Below are positions 1 to 7,551 of a stretch of DNA of 28,414 nt, one piece after another. Position 1 is the stretch's first letter. Each line of letters begins with the position of its first letter. The notes beneath the pieces were generated by a model. That model saw only the letters and a program-made list of their open reading frames with translations. It was not told the origin of the DNA and ran no database searches. The stretch lies in contig CAUPCB010000019.1 of NCBI GenBank assembly GCA_963509715.1, forward strand, positions 1-28,414, given 5' to 3'. Source of the DNA: JABCPE02 sp963509715. GTDB taxonomy: Bacteria; Bacteroidota; Bacteroidia; Flavobacteriales; Weeksellaceae. The position numbers and the translations under genes were made by a program.

Positions 1-151
1 CTATGGAGCGAATACCAAACCAGATGGCTCTTTTGACCCAAATTACTGGAATGATGATATTTTTTCTGTGGTAAGAATCAGAATAGCGCCTTTATTAGTG
101 ATTGTTGGTTTTGTGGTGCAGGTGGTCGCTATACTAAAAAGAAATAAATAA
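1..151 (+). CDS. DUF3098 family membrane protein, C-terminal end (partial)
   Basis: The gene enters from the left edge; the open frame begins at base 2 and gives 49 residues ending ..VAILKRNK. The visible part has the DUF3098 pattern: a short loop with DPNYWNDDIFSV, then VRIRIAPLLVIVGFVVQVVAI, a last transmembrane helix introduced by the R-I-x-x-AP motif. DUF3098 proteins are small two-helix inner-membrane proteins of unknown role that in Flavobacteriia usually lie between ftsX and uppP. The stop TAA (149-151) shares one base with the uppP ATG at 151, so the two are probably translationally coupled. The family call rests on the C-terminal motif and gene order. Confidence 0.72.
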   Translation, partial: YGANTKPDGSFDPNYWNDDIFSVVRIRIAPLLVIVGFVVQVVAILKRNK

Positions 152-972
152 TGGATATAGTAAAAGCTATTATTGTTGCAATCGTAGAGGGGCTTACGGA
201 GTATCTTCCGATTTCTTCTACAGCTCATATGGGATTTACAGCGGCTCTGCTCGGAATGGAAGAGTCGGAATATCTTAAAATGTTCCAAGTATCCATTCAG
301 TTTGGGGCGATTCTCTCTATCGTGGTTTTGTATTGGAAAAAGTTTTTTGACTTTTCTAATTTTAATTTTTATATCAAATTGGCTTGTGCCGTTGTTCCAG
401 CCTTGGTTTTAGGAAAATTATTTGATGATAAAATAGAAGCAGTTCTTGGTAATCAGATAGTTATCTCTTTTGTTTTGGTTTTGGGAGGAGTGGTTTTACT
501 CTTTGTAGATAAATGGTTTGATAACAAGGAAAAAATTGATGACGAGAAAGGTATATCTATTAAAAAAGCTGTAACCATTGGCTTTTGGCAGTGTTTGGCT
601 ATGATGCCTGGGACATCTCGTTCGGCGGCCTCTATCATTGGGGGAATGAGCCAAGGGCTTAGCAGAAAGGCATCTGCGGAATTTTCTTTCTTTTTAGCTG
701 TCCCTACGATGATGGCAGTTACGCTTTATTCTGTATTTATCAAGACTTGGGGAGAGGGAACGCCGAATGCCCAGAAGGGATATGAGATGATTTTGGCTTC
801 TACAGAAAATATTATGGTTTTCATTATCGGAAATATCGTGGCTTTTATTGTGGCGCTGATAGCAGTGAAGACTTTTATCAATGTTCTTGCGAAATATGGC
901 TTTAAGTTTTGGGGCTGGTATAGAATCATTGTCGGAATAGTTTTATTGATTTATTTTTATTTAAACAAATAA
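151..972 (+). CDS. uppP: Undecaprenyl-diphosphatase (BacA/UppP family)
   Basis: Integral membrane enzyme that dephosphorylates undecaprenyl pyrophosphate to the monophosphate, recycling the lipid carrier for peptidoglycan and surface glycans; in this family it also gives bacitracin tolerance. The 273-residue length is normal. The first catalytic motif EGLTEYLPISSTAHM lies at residues 13-27 (usual form EGLTEFLPISSTGHL), with the two Glu and the Ser/Thr cluster intact. The second motif PGTSRSAASIIGG begins at residue 153 and carries the essential Arg157. About eight hydrophobic segments are visible. It overlaps the DUF3098 stop by one base and truB follows after 3 bases, so the three genes form one operon. 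Confident call. Confidence 0.96.
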   Translation: MDIVKAIIVAIVEGLTEYLPISSTAHMGFTAALLGMEESEYLKMFQVSIQFGAILSIVVLYWKKFFDFSNFNFYIKLACAVVPALVLGKLFDDKIEAVLGNQIVISFVLVLGGVVLLFVDKWFDNKEKIDDEKGISIKKAVTIGFWQCLAMMPGTSRSAASIIGGMSQGLSRKASAEFSFFLAVPTMMAVTLYSVFIKTWGEGTPNAQKGYEMILASTENIMVFIIGNIVAFIVALIAVKTFINVLAKYGFKFWGWYRIIVGIVLLIYFYLNK

Positions 973-975
973 TAA

Positions 976-1671
976 ATGACTGCGGAGCAAATTCTTGAAG
1001 GTCAGGTTTTTCTGGTTGATAAGCCCTTGGATTGGACTTCGTTTCAAGCGGTCAATAAAATGAAATTTAAACTGAAAAAAGAGTTTAAATTTAAGAAAAT
1101 AAAAGTAGGGCATGCAGGAACCCTTGACCCTAAAGCTACGGGGCTTCTCGTGGTATGCACAGGTAGGGCAACCAAAAAAATATCCGAAATCCAAGATGCA
1201 CCGAAAGAATACTGGACAGAAATAAAAATTGGTGTGCAGACAGAATCTTACGACACCGAAAAACCAGAAATCCTCCCTACGGATATCAGCCACATCACAG
1301 AGGATTTTGTGACAGAAGTTTTACAAAAATTTTTAGGCGAAATCACTCAGAAACCGCCCATTTTTTCGGCAATAAAGGTAGATGGTGAGAGGGCTTATGA
1401 TTTGGCAAGGGCAGGGGCTTCCGTAGAGATAAAATCCAGAAAAACTACAATTCACTATATCAAAGATATTCAGATAGAATTTCCGTATGTTCGTTTTTTA
1501 GTGGGCTGTTCCAAGGGGACTTATATTCGCTCTTTGGCTCATGATATAGGGCAGGAACTAGGCGTAGGCGCTTATCTTACTCAACTCAGAAGAACTAAAA
1601 TAGGGAAGTACAGCGTAGAGGAGGCTTCTGGCAAATTTTTGAGTAATGAATTTTTATTTTCGGAAATTTAG
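976..1671 (+). CDS. truB: tRNA pseudouridine(55) synthase
   Basis: Converts uridine 55 in the T-loop of tRNAs to pseudouridine. The catalytic motif GHAGTLDPKATGLL is at residues 45-58 with Asp51 as nucleophile; the opening DKPLDWTSFQAVNKMK and the later GTYIRSLAHDIGQELGVGAYLTQLRRTKIG blocks are both typical of TruB. At 231 residues it lacks the C-terminal PUA-like domain of the E. coli enzyme (about 314 residues); short versions are usual in Bacteroidota. It begins 3 bases after uppP and its stop lies next to the promoter-like box of the following gene, so it is probably the last gene of its operon. Confidence 0.95.
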   Translation: MTAEQILEGQVFLVDKPLDWTSFQAVNKMKFKLKKEFKFKKIKVGHAGTLDPKATGLLVVCTGRATKKISEIQDAPKEYWTEIKIGVQTESYDTEKPEILPTDISHITEDFVTEVLQKFLGEITQKPPIFSAIKVDGERAYDLARAGASVEIKSRKTTIHYIKDIQIEFPYVRFLVGCSKGTYIRSLAHDIGQELGVGAYLTQLRRTKIGKYSVEEASGKFLSNEFLFSEI

Positions 1672-1673
1672 AT

Positions 1674-1681
1674 TATATTTG
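1674..1681 (+). promoter_or_regulatory. Candidate Bacteroidota-type -7 box for the 1698-5944 cassette
   Basis: TATATTTG matches the Bacteroidota -7 consensus TAnnTTTG exactly. It overlaps the end of truB and lies 16 bases before the ATG at 1698, which would give a very short leader. The -33 position holds only a T-rich stretch (1651-1660), so that half is weak. Confidence 0.5.
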
Positions 1682-1697
1682 TGTCCGTTATCAAATA

Positions 1698-2057
1698 ATG
1701 ATGATAAAAACAGCAAAACATATTAAAACTTTTTTGGCTTCGGTGCTGCTACTCATTTTTGTGATGAATGTATCGGGCTTGTTTGTGCGTTTGCATCATC
1801 AGGAAACTCATCAAAAAACAGAAAAAATAGCAGAATGCAATGACAAAGTCTGCTATCACAAAGCGCATTTACAGACCAAGAACGACTGTGATTGTGGGTT
1901 TTTATGCACATTGAATTATTTCTATATTCTTCCAGAAAAGCCTCAGACAGAGTTTCATGTAAATGAATATTTCTCATATTTTTCATCGTATAAAATTTTC
2001 GTATTAGAGAGGATAATTCTTCTATGGCAGTCTCGTGCTCCTCCTATACTTTTTTAG
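1698..2057 (+). CDS. Small His/Cys-rich membrane-anchored protein of unknown function
   Basis: 119 residues, not assigned to a family. One strong hydrophobic helix at about residues 11-31 serves as signal anchor. The following segment is rich in possible metal ligands: H33, H34, H38, C47, C52, H54, H57, C64, C66 and C70, with a CDCGFLC cluster at 64-70. The C-terminal part has a second weakly hydrophobic patch and ends in RAPPILF. The start is an ATGATG pair (1698 or 1701). The stop TAG directly abuts the structured leader of the TonB receptor gene that follows. Position and ligand content suggest a metal-related periplasmic or sensor role in the same cassette; this is inference. Codon use and the promoter box before it support a real gene. 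Confidence 0.66.
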   Translation: MMIKTAKHIKTFLASVLLLIFVMNVSGLFVRLHHQETHQKTEKIAECNDKVCYHKAHLQTKNDCDCGFLCTLNYFYILPEKPQTEFHVNEYFSYFSSYKIFVLERIILLWQSRAPPILF

Positions 2058-2145
2058 TTTTGTTTGAATGTTTATTGATTTTGATGAAAGTCAATATTAT
2101 AGTTGGTTTTAGCTAAAACCAAGGCATTCCCTTTTTCAAACAAAA
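2058..2145 (+). promoter_or_regulatory. Structured leader with three nested inverted repeats before the TonB receptor gene
   Basis: An 11-bp perfect outer stem (2058-2068 with 2135-2145, TTTTGTTTGAA/TTCAAACAAAA) encloses two further hairpins. The first is 2073-2096: a 10-bp stem with one G-U pair and a GATG loop. The second is 2103-2122: an 8-bp stem with an AGCT loop inside a perfect 20-base palindrome. Together they can fold into a three-way junction. It fills the space between the 1698 gene and the receptor start at 2200. I do not recognise it as a cobalamin, TPP or other named riboswitch. It could be an RNA switch, a processing or stability element, or operator DNA. Confidence 0.55.
2103..2122. 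repeat. Perfect 20-base palindrome
   Basis: TTGGTTTTAGCTAAAACCAA equals its own reverse complement over all 20 bases. It is 78 bases before the receptor start. As DNA it could be bound by a dimeric regulator; as RNA it is the second hairpin of the leader. No run of U follows it closely, so it is not a typical intrinsic terminator. Confidence 0.6.
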
Positions 2146-2199
2146 TATTTTTCGGTTTAAAGAAATCATCCATTTCATTTTTGTATTAAATCATTTTAT

Positions 2200-4254
2200 A
2201 TGACTCAAAAATTGGTATTTGGGATTATTTTCTGTGGATTTCATATGCTTTTTTCACAGGAAGTATCGTCCAAAAACATTGACACGCTTACAATTGTAAA
2301 TAAAAACATATCGGCCGATAATCTTGTAAAATTTTCTAAAGAAAATCTTTCGGAAAATATAGGTCAAAATCTTTCAGAAGTACTGTCCAAAGCGGCAGGA
2401 ATTACCCTTCGACAGGCAGGAGCCACAGTCGCAAAACCCGTGATAGAGGGCTTGGGAAACACAAGGATTTTAATTCTAAATAACGGCGTAAAACTGGAAA
2501 GTCAAGACTGGTCTGATGACCATGCGCCAGAAATCAGCATGGGTATTCCGCAGAATATTAGCATAATAAAAGGCGCTCAGAGCGTGAGATATGGTGCTGG
2601 GGCGCTTGGCGGAGTGGTTCTGCTGTCTCCTAAAAACCTTAATTATAGTGAAAAACTGGCTGGTGCAGTGATGCTTTCTGGAAATTCTAATTCTGGGAAA
2701 GTCTCTGGCGGAGGTTATTTGGAAGGAGCGCTGGGAAAAAACTGGGCGTGGAGAACGCAGGTAAATGCGCAGTATGCAGGAGATTATAAAACTCAAGATT
2801 ATTATGTCAATAATACAGGAATTCGGGAGTTGAATTATTCTGCTGAGCTGGAATACCGCAAAAATGAATTTAAATCTAATTTGTATTTTAGTGTATATAA
2901 CTCAGAATTAGGGATTTTCTATGGTTCGGCGTCCAGCAATATAGATGATTTTGAAAGCAGACTGAAACTGGGCAGACCGGTTACTACATATGGTTTTTCC
3001 TATGATATTACAGCTCCAAAGCATAATGTGGCTCATTATTTCTTGAAGAGTGAAACAGAATTTAGGCTTAGTCCGAATAATCATTTTGATTTGGTTTATG
3101 CTTATCAAAATAATCATCGAAAAGAGTTTGATGTCAGGAGGTTAGACAGAACTACGATTCCTACGCAGGATACCAAACTTGATTCTCATTTTGTGGAAAC
3201 GATTTGGAAAAATACGCATTTTAGAGGATTGGAAACACAGTTTGGGGTAAGTTATTTGAGGAAAGAAAATTTCAATGTGCCAGGAACAGGTGTAGTTCCT
3301 ACGATTCCGAATTTTGTTTTGAATAATTATGCGGGATTTTTCATTTCCGAGTTTAAAAGAGGAAAATGGCTGGCAGAGCTGGGAGCGCGTTTTGATTTTA
3401 GAACGATAAATTCTTTGGGATACGATATGTTCGGTCAGCTCTATGGCGGAAAGAGAGATTTTTCAAGCTTTTCATACAGCGGGGGAGTTCATTATCAGAT
3501 TACTGATAATCTGGAATATGTGGCTCATGCGGGATATGCGTGGCGTGCGCCAGAGCCTTATGAACTGTATATCAATGGAAAACAGCACGGAATTCCCATC
3601 TATTATGTAGGAGATAAAAATCTAAATGCAGAAAAAGGGCTGAAAATCGTCAATAAATTGTCTTACAAGAAAAATAGATTTTTTGCGGAGATGTCTGCAT
3701 TCGTTCAGCCGATTAATAATTTTATTTACAGCATTCCTACGCATCAGTATAGGGAGTTGTTTTCTGGTCCAGCAGCACTATTTAAGTTTGTGCAGAGCGA
3801 CGCTCTTTTCCGAGGGGGAGATTTAGCGGTGGGAATTCCTATTTCTAAAAATTTAGAATACCATTCCAATCTTTCTTTGGTCTATGCGGACGACCAGCAT
3901 ACCAAGGCGTATCTTCCGCAGATACCGCCATTACAGCTTTCGCAGAGTTTAAAATGGAATATTCCGACTTCTGTTTTCAAGAATTTTTATGCAAAGGTGG
4001 AGCACCAGTATTTTGCGAAGCAGAGAAGGTTTAATCCTGATTTTGACCTCGTGTCGGACTCTCCTGATGCTTACCATTTATTGGGTCTGAAAATAGGTGC
4101 AGAGCTGGAATACAACAACAAGAAAAGTGTGAAATTCTTTTTGGGCGTGGAAAATCTTACCAATGCACTTTATAAAAATTATACCGATAGACTGAGGTAT
4201 TTTATTCATGGAAAGGGGATTGACATTCAATTTAAAACACAATTTAATTTTTAA
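2200..4254 (+). CDS. TonB-dependent outer-membrane receptor, ZnuD-like (metal or haem uptake inferred)
   Basis: 684 residues. A signal peptide ends near residue 20 (..MLFSQ). The TonB-box-like DTLTIV is at 28-33. The plug domain spans about 45-145: NLSEVLSKAAGITLRQ at 57-71, IEGLGNTRILILNNGVKLES at 82-101, and IKGAQSVRYGAGALGGVV at 123-140. A 22-strand-type barrel follows and the chain ends in aromatic Phe (..KTQFNF), as barrel proteins do. The plug motif DWSDDHAPEI (103-112) recalls the Asp-His segment of ZnuD-type zinc receptors, and the barrel has further His-containing loops. Neither a SusC-type N-terminal carboxypeptidase-like domain nor a SusD partner is present. Two lipoprotein genes follow at once. 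Receptor class is certain; the substrate (zinc, another metal, or haem) is inferred. Confidence 0.9.
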   Translation: MTQKLVFGIIFCGFHMLFSQEVSSKNIDTLTIVNKNISADNLVKFSKENLSENIGQNLSEVLSKAAGITLRQAGATVAKPVIEGLGNTRILILNNGVKLESQDWSDDHAPEISMGIPQNISIIKGAQSVRYGAGALGGVVLLSPKNLNYSEKLAGAVMLSGNSNSGKVSGGGYLEGALGKNWAWRTQVNAQYAGDYKTQDYYVNNTGIRELNYSAELEYRKNEFKSNLYFSVYNSELGIFYGSASSNIDDFESRLKLGRPVTTYGFSYDITAPKHNVAHYFLKSETEFRLSPNNHFDLVYAYQNNHRKEFDVRRLDRTTIPTQDTKLDSHFVETIWKNTHFRGLETQFGVSYLRKENFNVPGTGVVPTIPNFVLNNYAGFFISEFKRGKWLAELGARFDFRTINSLGYDMFGQLYGGKRDFSSFSYSGGVHYQITDNLEYVAHAGYAWRAPEPYELYINGKQHGIPIYYVGDKNLNAEKGLKIVNKLSYKKNRFFAEMSAFVQPINNFIYSIPTHQYRELFSGPAALFKFVQSDALFRGGDLAVGIPISKNLEYHSNLSLVYADDQHTKAYLPQIPPLQLSQSLKWNIPTSVFKNFYAKVEHQYFAKQRRFNPDFDLVSDSPDAYHLLGLKIGAELEYNNKKSVKFFLGVENLTNALYKNYTDRLRYFIHGKGIDIQFKTQFNF

Positions 4255-4284
4255 TAATCATTAATTCTAATAAATTTTAACATT

Positions 4285-5013
4285 ATGAAAAATAAGTTTT
4301 CGCTAAACAAAATTTTGACAATGCTAATGCTGTTTTTAGCAATTTTCAGTATTTCTTCTTGTAGCAGAGATGGTGATAGCCCTCAGGCGCCAACGGACGA
4401 AACCAAAGACAGAGGGCACGAAATGCCTGATAGAGTGGAGTTTATATTTAAAAATACAGCGACATCACAGGAGCAAAGAAGAGCAGCATTGCTGACCAAA
4501 GATGGATTGAAATTTGACAATACAGAAGCCGTAGAATGGAAAGAAGGAAACAGCTATCTCCTTGAAATAGTGTATTATAATAATGGAAGGAGACTTAATA
4601 GTGAATTTGTTTCACAGGAAATGGCGCCTATTCATCAGCATTTCTTTCAGTTAAACAAAAACGGACAGTCGATAGAAGAAACGGAAATGGATAAATTGGT
4701 AAGCTATGAATATCAGGATACAGACCCTGAAAATGGAGTTTTGGGAGAGAGTGGAGTGAGCCTTCGTCGTCGTTCGTGGGATACGCAGAACCCTACGGAA
4801 GTAGACCCTATCGGACTGAAAGGAGTTTTCACCATAAAAACGACTGGTTTGGGAACTCAGAGTTTTGATTTAAGGATAAGATTAGCTCATTTCTTAGTTA
4901 AAAGTAAATTAGAGCCTAAGACAGGAAGAGCCAGAAAATACAATGCGTTGCATTATAGCGGTTCATTTGTTTTAGACACAGATATGAAAGTCCCAGTGAA
5001 AATAGTTCAATAA
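4285..5013 (+). CDS. Lipoprotein A of the receptor cassette, family not recognised
   Basis: 242 residues with a lipoprotein signal peptide and a lipobox ending at Cys26 (SISSC). The residues after Cys, SRDGD, are acidic and resemble the short export signals that send lipoproteins to the cell surface in Flavobacteriia, so surface exposure is plausible. The mature part alternates beta-type segments: VEFIF, LLEIVYYNNGRRLNSEF, a His pair in PIHQHFFQLN, YEYQDTDPEN, IGLKGVF, and FDLRIRLAHF. These blocks recur in the same order in the next gene, so the two are paralogues. It begins 30 bases after the receptor stop and is probably co-transcribed. A substrate-capturing partner of the receptor, as HmuY is for HmuR, is the simplest inference; it is not recognisably HmuY. 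Confidence 0.8.
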   Translation: MKNKFSLNKILTMLMLFLAIFSISSCSRDGDSPQAPTDETKDRGHEMPDRVEFIFKNTATSQEQRRAALLTKDGLKFDNTEAVEWKEGNSYLLEIVYYNNGRRLNSEFVSQEMAPIHQHFFQLNKNGQSIEETEMDKLVSYEYQDTDPENGVLGESGVSLRRRSWDTQNPTEVDPIGLKGVFTIKTTGLGTQSFDLRIRLAHFLVKSKLEPKTGRARKYNALHYSGSFVLDTDMKVPVKIVQ

Positions 5014-5059
5014 TATTTTAGAATAATTTAATAAAGTAAACAAATAAAAATTTAATAAT

Positions 5060-5944
5060 ATGAAAAGTTTTTTAAAATCAATCAAAGTTGTATTAGCAGT
5101 AGTGTTTTTTGTTTTTTCACTTTTGGCTTGTAGAAGTCAGGAGAATGATGATATCGTGGTACCAAAGCCAAAACCAGAGCAGTCCAGCACGGAACTGAAA
5201 TGGAGTAAGGTGGAATTTCGTTTTACAGAAGGGCATTCTCACGGGTATTTTCATGGTTCGCCAGAATATCCAGGTGTGAAATATCTGAAATCTGTACAAA
5301 AATTCTTTTTTGAGAATAAAAACGGTCAGATAGTTCCATCGGCTGATAATCCTGCTGCCCTTAGTGTAATGTCTGCTGATGGAGGGCTGTCTCTCTATGG
5401 ATTGGAGATTTTCTATTACAATGAAAAAGGCGAGCGAATCAACAGTGTTTTGGCATCTAATGAGGCAGCAAAGCAATATCAGCACTTCTTTTTAATGGAA
5501 AATATAGTAGCTATAAGTGGCGGGACAGTAGTTCCAAATAAGGAAATCATGACTTATAAATACCGTGATACTAATCCTGAGAACAAATATATCTATAAAA
5601 GCTTTGGAGGCCAGCGTGATGCCAAAATAAGACCAGAAAAAATAGGACTGAAAGGATTTTTCGATGTGAAAAAACCATACCTGAATTTTGATTTGAGAAT
5701 TGTTTTGGCTCAGTTCAGCCAAAAACCAGATAATTTGGAGTATGATAAACTTTCTTCGGCTTCTTTTGATAAAAAATTGGATATCAAAATCCCTGTTCAT
5801 ATTTATACAGATAGAATTAACGAAGACAGCTTAATTGAAGATGCTATGAGGGAATTTGGAGTTACAGAAGCTGAAATAAAAGCAGATATAAATGCAAAAT
5901 TGAATTCAAAAGTTAATTCTGAAAGTAGTGGAGTTTTCCTCTAA
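5060..5944 (+). CDS. Lipoprotein B, paralogue of lipoprotein A, with His-rich N-terminal segment
   Basis: 294 residues, lipobox ending at Cys24 (SLLAC), followed by the polar/acidic RSQENDD. It shares with its upstream neighbour the blocks VEFRF, LEIFYYNEKGERINS, QHFF, YRDTNPEN, IGLKGFF and FDLRIVLAQF. It differs by an inserted His-rich stretch (GHSHGYFHG, just after VEFRF) and by a longer, charged C-terminal tail ending in SESSGVFL that is predicted mostly helical or disordered. The His cluster is a plausible metal site. It is the last gene of the cassette: a strong bidirectional terminator begins 8 bases after the stop. Cognate role with the TonB receptor is inferred from position and the paired lipoproteins. 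Confidence 0.8.
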   Translation: MKSFLKSIKVVLAVVFFVFSLLACRSQENDDIVVPKPKPEQSSTELKWSKVEFRFTEGHSHGYFHGSPEYPGVKYLKSVQKFFFENKNGQIVPSADNPAALSVMSADGGLSLYGLEIFYYNEKGERINSVLASNEAAKQYQHFFLMENIVAISGGTVVPNKEIMTYKYRDTNPENKYIYKSFGGQRDAKIRPEKIGLKGFFDVKKPYLNFDLRIVLAQFSQKPDNLEYDKLSSASFDKKLDIKIPVHIYTDRINEDSLIEDAMREFGVTEAEIKADINAKLNSKVNSESSGVFL

Positions 5945-5951
5945 AAAAAAT

Positions 5952-5984
5952 AAAAATCTCTTTCAATTTGAAAGAGATTTTTTT
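5952..5984. terminator. Bidirectional intrinsic terminator
   Basis: A 13-bp stem, AAAAATCTCTTTC (5952-5964) with GAAAGAGATTTTT (5970-5982), 5-base loop, T run to 5984 and A runs on the other side. It sits between the convergent lipoprotein B gene and galE and can serve both strands. Confidence 0.88.
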
Positions 5985-5992
5985 ATTGAAAT

Positions 5993-7009
5993 TTATTTTT
6001 CTTGTTCCAGATTTTTCTGCCATAGCCAAGTGGTTCTCAGCGCTTCTTCCAATGGAGTTTCCGCCTTCCAGCCAAGTTCTTTTTCGGCTTTGGAAGCATC
6101 TGCATAGGCGATGGTAATGTCACCTGCTCTTCTGTCGCAGATTTGGTAAGGGATTTCTAGATTATTTGCTTTTTCAAAAGCCTTTATGATTTCAAGGACA
6201 GAAGACCCTTTCCCTGTTCCCAGATTGAAAATATCAACCAAAGTTTCTGATTTTTCTGAGGTTAGTTTCTGCAGGGCTTTCACATGAGCTTTGGCTAAAT
6301 CCATCACATAGATATAATCGCGGATGGCAGTGCCGTCAGGAGTAGGGTAGTCATCTCCCCAGATGTTTAGTTTTTCTCGTATTCCTGCTGCGGTTTGGGT
6401 CACATAGGGAACGAGATTGTTAGGAATTCCGAGAGGAAGTTCGCCTATTTTAGCCGAAGGATGAGCCCCAATAGGATTGAAATATCTTAATAATGATACT
6501 TTCTTTTGGTGGGCAGCAGCGAAATCTTTTAGAATCTCTTCTGCCATCTGTTTGGTTCGTCCATAGGCAGATTCGGCAGGTTTTATAGATGCTTCTTCGT
6601 TTATTGGCATCTGGTCAGCTTGTCCATAAACAGTGCAGGAAGAACTGAAAATAAAATTAGAAATATTTCTTTCTTTGAATTCCTGCAAAAGATTGATAAG
6701 AGAAAACATATTGTTTTCGTAGTAGTCAATAGGTTTTACTTGGCTTTCTCCCACAGCTTTGAAAGCAGCAAAATGAATACAGCCATCTATTTTATGAGCA
6801 TCTAGAACTTGTGCTATTTGGCTTCGGTTTTTTAAATCAAAAGGATAGAAAGCTGGAGTTTTTCCTGTGATTTGCTCTATTCCAGCTAGTATTTTTTTGT
6901 CCGTGTTAGAGAGGTTGTCTACGATAACCACATCAAAATCATTTTCTAAAAGCTCCACCACGGTATGCGAACCGATGTAGCCTAGACCGCCCGTAACTAG
7001 TATTGTCAT
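5993..7009 (-). CDS. galE: UDP-glucose 4-epimerase
   Basis: Interconverts UDP-glucose and UDP-galactose using tightly bound NAD; supplies galactosyl donors for surface polysaccharides. The 338-residue length matches the E. coli enzyme. The NAD-binding TGGLGYIGSH is at residues 6-15, FSSSCTVYG holds the catalytic Ser at 123/124, and the YxxxK pair is Tyr149 and Lys153 in AYGRTK, the same numbering as E. coli GalE. Sugar-binding blocks RYFNPIGAH and the C-terminal ELGWKAETPLEEALRTTW are present. It is the third gene of a minus-strand unit, starting 4 bases after the stop of the secreted unknown gene. An epimerase for another UDP-hexose is possible but the sequence looks like true GalE. Confidence 0.94.
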   Translation of the reverse strand: MTILVTGGLGYIGSHTVVELLENDFDVVIVDNLSNTDKKILAGIEQITGKTPAFYPFDLKNRSQIAQVLDAHKIDGCIHFAAFKAVGESQVKPIDYYENNMFSLINLLQEFKERNISNFIFSSSCTVYGQADQMPINEEASIKPAESAYGRTKQMAEEILKDFAAAHQKKVSLLRYFNPIGAHPSAKIGELPLGIPNNLVPYVTQTAAGIREKLNIWGDDYPTPDGTAIRDYIYVMDLAKAHVKALQKLTSEKSETLVDIFNLGTGKGSSVLEIIKAFEKANNLEIPYQICDRRAGDITIAYADASKAEKELGWKAETPLEEALRTTWLWQKNLEQEK

Positions 7010-7013
7010 ACTC

Positions 7014-7532
7014 TTAATTATGTTTTGAAATTCCTTTTTTGTATAAGTCTATCAAGAATTTTTTCTTTTCGTTCATCTTCATTTTAGGATTGATAATGGA
7101 GATAAATACCACATTGTTTTCCTTTACGCCAGAAAGTATGATTTGATTGATTTTTTGAGATTCATAATCAAGTTCGATACTCCACAAAACATAGCCTTCG
7201 GATAATTTTTTGCTGATTTCGGTAACTTTAGCATTGATGGTGTTTCCTTTCCAAAAATCAAAATCCCATTTATAAAAAGCCTCTAATAATTCAGTTTGAG
7301 AAAGTCCTTCCTTGTAAAATTCCATATTTTGTGAAGGACGAACAGAAACCTGTATGTTTGAATTTTGTTTGTCATGGAATAGAAATGCTCCTGAATTTTC
7401 GTCCGTTCTGATGTATTTTACAGATTCGGGAAACTGGACTAAATAGTCATTATTGATTAAAAATTTATTACCCTCCTCTTGTGCCCATACAAAAGAATTG
7501 AAAAATAACATTAAAAACAAAAATACTCTCAT
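7014..7532 (-). CDS. Secreted/periplasmic protein of unknown function
   Basis: 172 residues. A signal peptide (MRVFLFLMLFFNSFVWAQ) is cleaved near residue 18; the rest is soluble, with short beta-prone stretches (YLVQFPESVKYI, GAFLFHD, IQVSVRPS, NVVFISIINP) and a helical segment ELLEAFYKWDFDFW. There is no Cys after the signal, so it is not a lipoprotein. I do not recognise the family. It lies between the aminotransferase (19 bases upstream) and galE (4 bases downstream) and is surely co-transcribed with them, but nothing in the sequence ties it to sugar metabolism. Confidence 0.78.
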   Translation of the reverse strand: MRVFLFLMLFFNSFVWAQEEGNKFLINNDYLVQFPESVKYIRTDENSGAFLFHDKQNSNIQVSVRPSQNMEFYKEGLSQTELLEAFYKWDFDFWKGNTINAKVTEISKKLSEGYVLWSIELDYESQKINQIILSGVKENNVVFISIINPKMKMNEKKKFLIDLYKKGISKHN

Positions 7533-7551
7533 AATTATAGTGTTTAAAAAT

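Noticed and set aside
5117..5485. Opposite-strand open frames over genes (for example 5117-5485, 2476-2796, 22942-23535)
   Set aside because: They lie fully across well-supported genes, have no family likeness, and show the skewed composition expected of shadow frames.
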